Shown here: piece by piece, positions 57,872-64,000 of the stretch
Numbering within the stretch: position 1 is the first letter of the stretch
Layout of the letters: each line of letters begins with the position of its first letter
DNA from: Sapria himalayana
Taxonomy: Eukaryota; Streptophyta; Magnoliopsida; Malpighiales; Rafflesiaceae
Reading direction: 5' to 3'
NCBI GenBank assembly: GCA_029783825.1
Contig: JAREIK010000526.1
Coordinates: 115,443-179,442, forward strand
DNA length: 64,000 nucleotides
Translations under genes and position numbers: made by a program
Notes under the pieces: model-generated
What the model was told of the DNA's origin: nothing
What the model saw: only the letters and a program-made list of their open reading frames with translations
The model's database searches: none

Positions 57872-59070
57872 TCATAGATCGGGTAGGGTATTGGTAGTTA
57901 CATTGGGACGGTTGGTTTGCCCTTGGTGGCTCCATTTTCCCTGAATCAATAAGGTCTTGGATGTCTTAAACACCCTTACACACTGGTCAGTATTTTGGCA
58001 ATTTGTCTGATGGTACTTGTAGTAGGCATTGGTTTTTTTCCTAAGAGGAAGATGATCTAGTGGTGGAGATGGGGGAAGAGGCGTGAGTACACCATGCTTC
58101 TGCAGCTTTTTCAAGACGCGGCTGAGAGTTATGCCTAACGAAGTTAAAGTCCTAGTTGTCTTTGGCTTTCCGTCAAACAATACATTGACTTCACTATTCT
58201 TGCTTGTTCCCCCTTTCGCTTAGGGCTTTCTTATTTCCTTTTGGATCTGCCTCTTTTACCTGTGATCCATGAGTTACATTGTAGATAGCATCTTCAATAC
58301 GAGTGGCTGCTTCAATCAAAGAGTCATAAGTGGTCATCCCTTGGAAATAGAGAGAGTCATGGTATTGCCTATTCATGTTCTTTATCCGAACTTGTTACTT
58401 GTATTGTATGGGGGGAGATCGATCACTTGGGCAGCTTTTCCCTTCCAACGGGCCAGGCCAGGAAAGATAGGAAAGAAGTGAATCTTTCATTTGGACTCTC
58501 CTGGTTACCAAAATCTGGGTGTTATAATTAGATTATTTCTAAAAAGCATTGGCGATGTCATCCCGGGTCGATTTCTCAATCTGTGTGAACCATCGCCCAA
58601 CGGCCCCACTAAGAGTTCTAGGAAAGATAGGGGCCATTTGCTTCTGAGTTAGCCTCATAGAAAAGAACCTACATTTGATAAAAACAGCTGCAGATGAGTG
58701 TGAGGACAGCCAATTCCATCGTATTTATCTATGTCAGGCATCTGGAACTTTTATTGATTGAAAACCTCTGGATAAATGGTCAATCCCTTCATGTTGAGCC
58801 CATGGTCTCCAGACCCCTTCACTTTCTTCTACTCTTCCTGTAACTTGGCTAGCTGCTCTCCTTATTCCTTCAACAATTTGTCCATTTCAGTAGGGGAAGG
58901 AGGGCATGTTAAAAAGGCTATCCTGGGTCGGGAGAGTATTCAGCATATTGGTCACAATCATCAAAAACCTGAACCGGAGGTGCTTGAGGTGCAGTAGAAT
59001 GAGCTTACTTCTTTTTGGCCAACAGAGCCTTGAGAATGTCGTGAGTGGTTGGTTCAGGCGGAATCGGGAT
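57872..59070 (-). mobile_element. Ty3/gypsy gag relic
   Basis: On the minus strand, in order: a spacer-type start near 59070 with an EPTTHDILKALLAKK segment; MPDIDKYDGIGCPHTHL (about 58740-58690); a W-G/A-K-A-A-Q-V-I-D-like segment (about 58440); NRQYHDSLYFQGMTTYDSL with IEAATRIEDAI (58376-58270); and a C-terminal part with LKKLQKHGVLTPLPPSPPLD, YYKYHQTN..TDQC (a zinc-knuckle-like remnant) and RPNVTTNTLPD (58180-57872). This is the order of a plant gypsy gag. Several stops and frameshifts break it into at least four frames. It is a nuclear-derived, non-functional insertion, and the largest retrotransposon piece in the window. Confidence 0.8.
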
Positions 59071-60363
59071 TTCGGGTTCATCTTACATAGTATATACAAT
59101 GGGAGATTCAGAATTCGAGGGTGTAACTTCTTCTACACGAACTAGTCGGCGAGATGGGAGGACTCAGGACGGTTCAAGGGGAACTTTCTTGCGGGATGGA
59201 AGGATGTTCAACAAATCCTCAGACAAAAACAAAGAGGATGATGTCAGTCTAGCGGTCTAGGGGGAATAACAGGGTAGTCCTCGATGTTAAAGGTTGAGCC
59301 AGATAAGGTTCAAAGAAATTTACTTGAAACTGTGTGTGTATCTACCGTCCTTTAGAATGTAACGAATATAGGAAGTGAAGGTGAAATCTTGGACGTCACT
59401 CTTATAGGATAGTCGTTCGATAAGTTCAATCCTGGAGATTGAAGATGGAAGCTTGCTCGTGCGGCACTTTTATAGGAAGTGAAGGAGAAACTGCTTGTTA
59501 TGTTATAGGATAGCGAGCCACGAAATGGATCATATCAAGGCCACGTGATAAGCTAATCAACTCATTTGTGAACGATAAATTGGTTCCGTATCGATAGTGG
59601 AAGGTTATTTCTTTAGGAAGGAGATGTGCTTTCTTTTCTAGTCAGGGTAGCCCTCTTATGCTTGCACTGATGAGTTCCTCTTTCCATTCAGTGGGGCTTT
59701 CAAGCCCTGCCCGTGTGCTTTACCCATAGGTAAATGAAATGTTCATTCTTAGCTGTCTTCTATGCCCTGGAATTCACTTCTAATAGAGTTAATATTCTAG
59801 TAGCTCACTTCCTGGAGTGAGGAGTTCATTAGCTCATGAAGAAGGAGGAGTAGCGATTTTAGCTCATCTCGATTGGAGTGAGGAGTTCATGATCAAGTGA
59901 AAATCGAACGGGCCATTTGTTAGAAGTATCAGGCTAAGTCCGAAAGTGGCGAGATAGCTCAAGTAGAAAGAATAGAGAGTACGGTTTAGTCAAGCTCATG
60001 AACTATTTCATCTGATTCACAATCAATTCCAATCTAAGTTCTGTGGGCTAGTGAGCTAGTTTAGGTTCGAAGATAGGTAACTCAATAACTCAATACTTTG
60101 TTCAGGCAGCACAGAATCAGAAGGGCATTGAATAAGAATATCAATCTTTATCCTCCCAAACCTACCAATCCGATCAAAAACAAGCCGGGGGTTGGGGATT
60201 TTTATCACATTGAGATGCTGCCTTAGGATGAGAAATCCGAAAACAAGCAATTTTCCCGGTAAAATGCAAAAAGGCCAATTTGAGATCCCATCTACGAGCA
60301 GAAATGGACTTGCTGGGAGTATTTATCCCATAAGACGAGGTTTCCTTTCCTCTCCGAAGGTGA
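59071..60363. other. Non-coding stretch, no gene recognised
   Basis: No gene is recognised. Short phrases such as GAGTGAGGAGTTCAT recur at 59816 and 59876, so the 59.8-59.9 kb segment holds a local imperfect duplication. Confidence 0.45.
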
Positions 60364-60771
60364 GGTAGACGGTGCATAATACAATCAAGTCGCACGGTTA
60401 CCCGCGGACTACAACAACGTCGAGAGGGAGGCTTACTAAAAATGCCTATGCATTGATGTTCCAGGACTGGGTTCTCGCCGGCAGAGACGACACATGACAT
60501 GGTTACCGTAAAAGGTCATGAAGTCTGTTAAAGCGACACCACTTGTTACTTCTACTTACATGAGCGTGGTTTTAGTCTTGTCAATGATAGAATTGATGAC
60601 ATATATATACAACTACCACACGGACAGTTCCCCTGGGAAACAATGTCACTGGCCCTTTCTTATCGGGGAGTGCACAATCAGCTGGACCTTGGGTTACCAT
60701 TAACCTCAGAATCCGAAGGATCCCAGCTAAGGTTCGCCTTAGTCACAACTAACGGTACTATACACCTTTAA
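60364..60771 (+). pseudogene. Unidentified coding-like frame with two stops
   Basis: In one frame from 60364 the reading continues to TAA at 60769-60771, interrupted only by TGA at 60454-60456 and TAA at 60529-60531. The last uninterrupted part (60532-60768, 79 codons) has a strongly protein-like composition (for example NDRIDDIYIQLPHGQFPWET and NQLDLGLPLTSESEGSQL). It has no ATG near its start. I do not recognise the family. It may be a decayed nuclear, viral or plasmid gene fragment. No function is assigned. Confidence 0.35.
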
Positions 60772-63700
60772 TAGAGGTCAGATTACCTAAAACTAACCCA
60801 ATGGTAAGGAAAAGATAGACCTCAATCACCTTCACCATTGATGTTGATTAGATGATATGGAGACTGTAGTATCAATCTTAGAGGGAGGCGGCTTTCTCTC
60901 TTTCTACCTCTAGTCAAAAGGCCTAAAACAAGGGGTCATATCTCGGAGGAAAATTAGCCGGATTTTTGGCTTTTCGTTTCGCTCCGAGGGTGAGGATCAA
61001 GGGTTGGTCGAGTGGCTGAGCTTATCTCTCCTGTCCAGTCATCTTAGTCCCTGGCTTCTGTTTGGGCTTGCTCCTCTGTTGTCCCTGACTCCAACCCCTA
61101 GACTTAATGAATGAAGGGCGGGTCTCCGCTCCTTACCCTATCGGTCAAGTGGCTTCACTCTTTTTCTTCTTCCTCCACTGGAACTATTACTGAAGAAGGA
61201 AGGCTTGAATGCTAGTTCGTATTACATCTCCAGCAACTAAATAAAGAGCTAGAACTGAAACTACACCTAATAGATTCGATGGAAAGGCTCATACTTTACT
61301 TTGAAGTTTATAACCCTCCGATGGTTAGTAATGTCCTCTACTAGCAGAAAGTTAATGAGATTTTCTTACCTCTCCGGCCTAGCAATTGAGACTCTATTAA
61401 CTCCATCCCTCTTCCTGTAAGCCTGCCTTGATTGGCTAGCAATTGAACACGGAGACTTTACACTTTCTTCCCCCTCTTCTAACTCCAACTCGAACTAGGG
61501 CTATTTCTTTATCAGATGGATGAGTTAGTAGACCTCCTTCACTATCTGCCGGCACTCGAGGTACTCTTTTTCACCTGGAGATGGTTCATTACTTTACTTG
61601 AAGCTAGCTACTTTCACTATTTGACTTGCCGGCTAGTTTCAGCTTCGAAGAAGGATAAGTCTTTCTTACCTCGTTGACGCTAGTTAGCTCAGTTGATGAA
61701 TCTTTATTGGACCACCTTCTAGTAAGTCCATCCCTCTCAGCAGACAAATGTAAGAAAAAAACAGCAGGATAGCAATCTTTATTGGACCTTCCCCAGGGAA
61801 ATTTCTCAGCTAAAGATTCACATTCATCTTCGAGCCCTATTGTTGGAATGGTTTCCGGCCTCTCCTGGAATGCTTGAAGCTACTAGAGAAAGTCCTATTC
61901 TTTCATTTAGAGCCGAAATAGCTGAAGATGGTTCTTTTCCTGTCTAATTCAACTGTCGACTTTGTAAATGCTTCAGTAGACCCTTCACCGGGGAACTTCT
62001 ATTATTATGTTATAAGGCTTGCCCTAAGAGCTTTAGGTACCTAGTACGCACAACTAGCCGTTATCCCCTACCGTCGTAGCTTCAGATTTCCAACAGCCCT
62101 TAGACACTAAAATACCCCGGGATCGCATTTCCACTTCCACTGTCCCTGGTATCAACCACTGACATCATTAGAAGTAGATCTTCCTCAGAGAAGGAAAGAA
62201 AAAAGATACCTCAAATGCTGAACAAAAGGTTAAAGCGGTCCAGAAATTCTCATAACCGCGGGAAGCCCTTCACTCCTAAGGATGATTTATTATTCCCATA
62301 TAACTCAATCAATTGATTCAGGAGCCGCCCTAGTAGCATCAAATACAATTGCTTCTACTCCCACTTTTGAAGTATGCCATCTATCTTCTGCTGTAAATGC
62401 AACTACTGGTTCATTGATAGTGTACACCCTTACCAAGGATGAAATGCCAGATTGAACTGGTTGGCCAATCAGGGCAATCATCAGCCTACGAGGTCTAGGG
62501 AATGCAAGTCTGATAGAGGGGCTTCGTAAGTAAAGTAAATGAATTAGAGATAGATAGCTCGGAGAGGAGAGGTGAATGAGTTACCAGCTACAGAAACTAT
62601 TCACTCTGATGCTATACCATTTCCTGCCTAAACCTGATCTTTGTGACGGGAACTATTTCATATGTAGATTCCTCAACTTATTCCCTTTCTGGTATTGAAC
62701 AGTAACAAGATCATCCCTTTTCGATTCCGATCATTGACTGCTAGAGCAAGAGGACCTTTCCTACCTTCTGATAGACAGCTTTCACTGCTACGGCTATTGG
62801 CTTTAGCTCTACTATGGCATTCCCTGTAGTTCTTGGAGTAACTCGAACTCCTGTTACGGCTTATGCCGGCTATAGACTACGCCTCTATTCATCCTTCGTT
62901 CGTGATCACTCCCAGCAATCACTTCACTGGCTAACAGTTAGTTAGAAAGTGTTCCGGGTAAGGCCTATAGAACGCATTTCACTCCGGTTATAGCTGAAAG
63001 TGGCTTTGTTCTTATCGTTCAGTGATCACTTGCCTATAGGTAAGTAAATAAGGGATTCTATCGTATTCCGATACTACTACGAGCTATCTTAACTCCACTT
63101 ACTTTTAGGCCATTAGCTCAGTAGCTCAGTAACTCCATTCTCTTATTCCGCCAGCCTTACCTCAATTCCCTTCTTCGCTTCAACAGCTAAAGCATCCCTT
63201 TCTGTAGCTCCTGGAACAGCCGAAGAATCTGGAGTTTATGATTCCAATCCTTAGGCAGGAGTCCACTCCACTGAGCTATACAGATTGGATTATTCTACTC
63301 TTTATCAGTTACTTCAGCTACTGATCAACATTTTCCAGTTGAATTCAGATGACTTTCCAATACAGCAACTAAATAAAGAACAGCTGGTGAATGCCTTACC
63401 GGTGAAGCCTTTACAACGGCAACTTCCGAGACTGATTAGCCCCTTCTATGCCATTCGCTTACAGAACTAGGTCTTTCCTTAGTTAGGAGATACCACTTGT
63501 TCTTATTGTTCTATGAGAAAGGTGATTATTTCCTCTTCTAAGACTAAACCAGCAGGTAGTGGAACACCTGAATTGAGAATGCTATCGAATGCAAGCTCTG
63601 AGGTCCCCCAATCCTTCAGTGTAGCTGATCGGTAAAGGCAGTTCTCATTATTGATGAAAATCGGTGTGGTAGTTTAAAGGCAAACCCTTTTGCAGTTCAC

Positions 63701-64000
63701 TCGCTAGTGTCATCACTCACTGGACGAGCATTTGTATTTGTACCAGTTGAGGATGGCTGCCCAAGACCCACACTTCAAGCCTTGTACCCTACCACCTCAA
63801 CTCCGTTATGTCTTGGTTTGATTTTCGCTCCCGGAGGAAACCCCTGGATCAAATAAGGAAGCAAAGCTCCCTATAAATCTTTGACATTTTTGGGGCTTGG
63901 GGTAAAGAATAAAGGAGTTTCATGCTCATGCTAAGGATCTTTTCTCACGAACTGCCTTTAGGGTTCATGACTGCGCTTTCCAAGGTAGTTCTGAAGGGAA
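60772..64000. other. Non-coding stretch, no gene recognised
   Basis: No gene or RNA is recognised. The sequence is full of short recurring words (GCTACTTTCACT, TCTTTATTGGACC at 61701 and 61778) that look like degenerate small repeats rather than genes. Confidence 0.5.
60980..61023 (+). repeat. GAGGGTGAGGATCAAGGG family, copy 5
   Basis: CGCTCCGAGGGTGAGGATCA, then AGGGTTGGTCGAGTGGCTGA; nearly the same as copy 1, with TTGG for CAGG. Confidence 0.7.

Noticed and set aside
63105..63135. TTAGCTCAGTAGCTCAGT, like a tRNA D-arm
   Set aside because: No T-arm or acceptor pairing at the right distance; it is part of a local short repeat.

Overview
The window reads as an expanded angiosperm (flowering-plant) mitochondrial genome. 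Three things support this. There is a nad1 first exon whose start is an ACG that must be edited to AUG, and which ends where the trans-spliced first intron begins. There is a plant-type atp6. Mitochondrial promoter nonamers (CRTAAGAGA) are present. Everything else is very gene-poor: long stretches without recognisable coding sequence, many short dispersed repeats, and fragments of nuclear Ty1/copia and Ty3/gypsy retrotransposons. Large cucurbit mitochondrial genomes look like this, but the species cannot be settled from the window. A nuclear insertion of mitochondrial DNA is a less likely alternative.

Layout. 1-1.9 kb: no gene seen. 1.94-4.51 kb: first copy of a 2.6-kb direct repeat carrying a promoter-like nonamer, a tRNA T-arm-like piece and a hairpin. 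4.5-13.8 kb: no gene, with one imperfect tandem duplication near 6.5 kb. 13.8-16.2 kb: retrotransposon debris (gypsy RT motif, copia RT). 16.2-28.7 kb: no gene, but most of the dispersed 13-bp GC elements. 28.8-29.0 kb: second copia fragment. 31.3-31.5 kb: gypsy RT/RNase H fragment. 35.0-35.6 kb: nad1 exon 1 and the start of its intron on the minus strand. 39.2-41.8 kb: second copy of the large repeat, in the same orientation. 43.7-44.7 kb: promoter, broken presequence and atp6 pseudogene. 44.7-57.9 kb: no gene recognised. 57.9-59.1 kb: degenerate gypsy gag on the minus strand. 60.4-60.8 kb: an unidentified broken reading frame. 61-64 kb: no gene seen.

Function. No intact protein gene or RNA gene is visible in the whole window. 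atp6 (F1Fo-ATP synthase subunit a) has an in-frame TAA and two apparent frameshifts. nad1 exon 1 (complex I subunit) keeps its frame but has lost three codons and two strongly conserved acidic residues. Both may be decaying duplicates of functional copies elsewhere in the genome. The most distinctive unexplained signal is a dispersed 13-bp element, ACCGCTCCGTGGG, with about 13 good copies on both strands. It is related to a second, longer dispersed family built around GAGGGTGAGGATCAAGGG.
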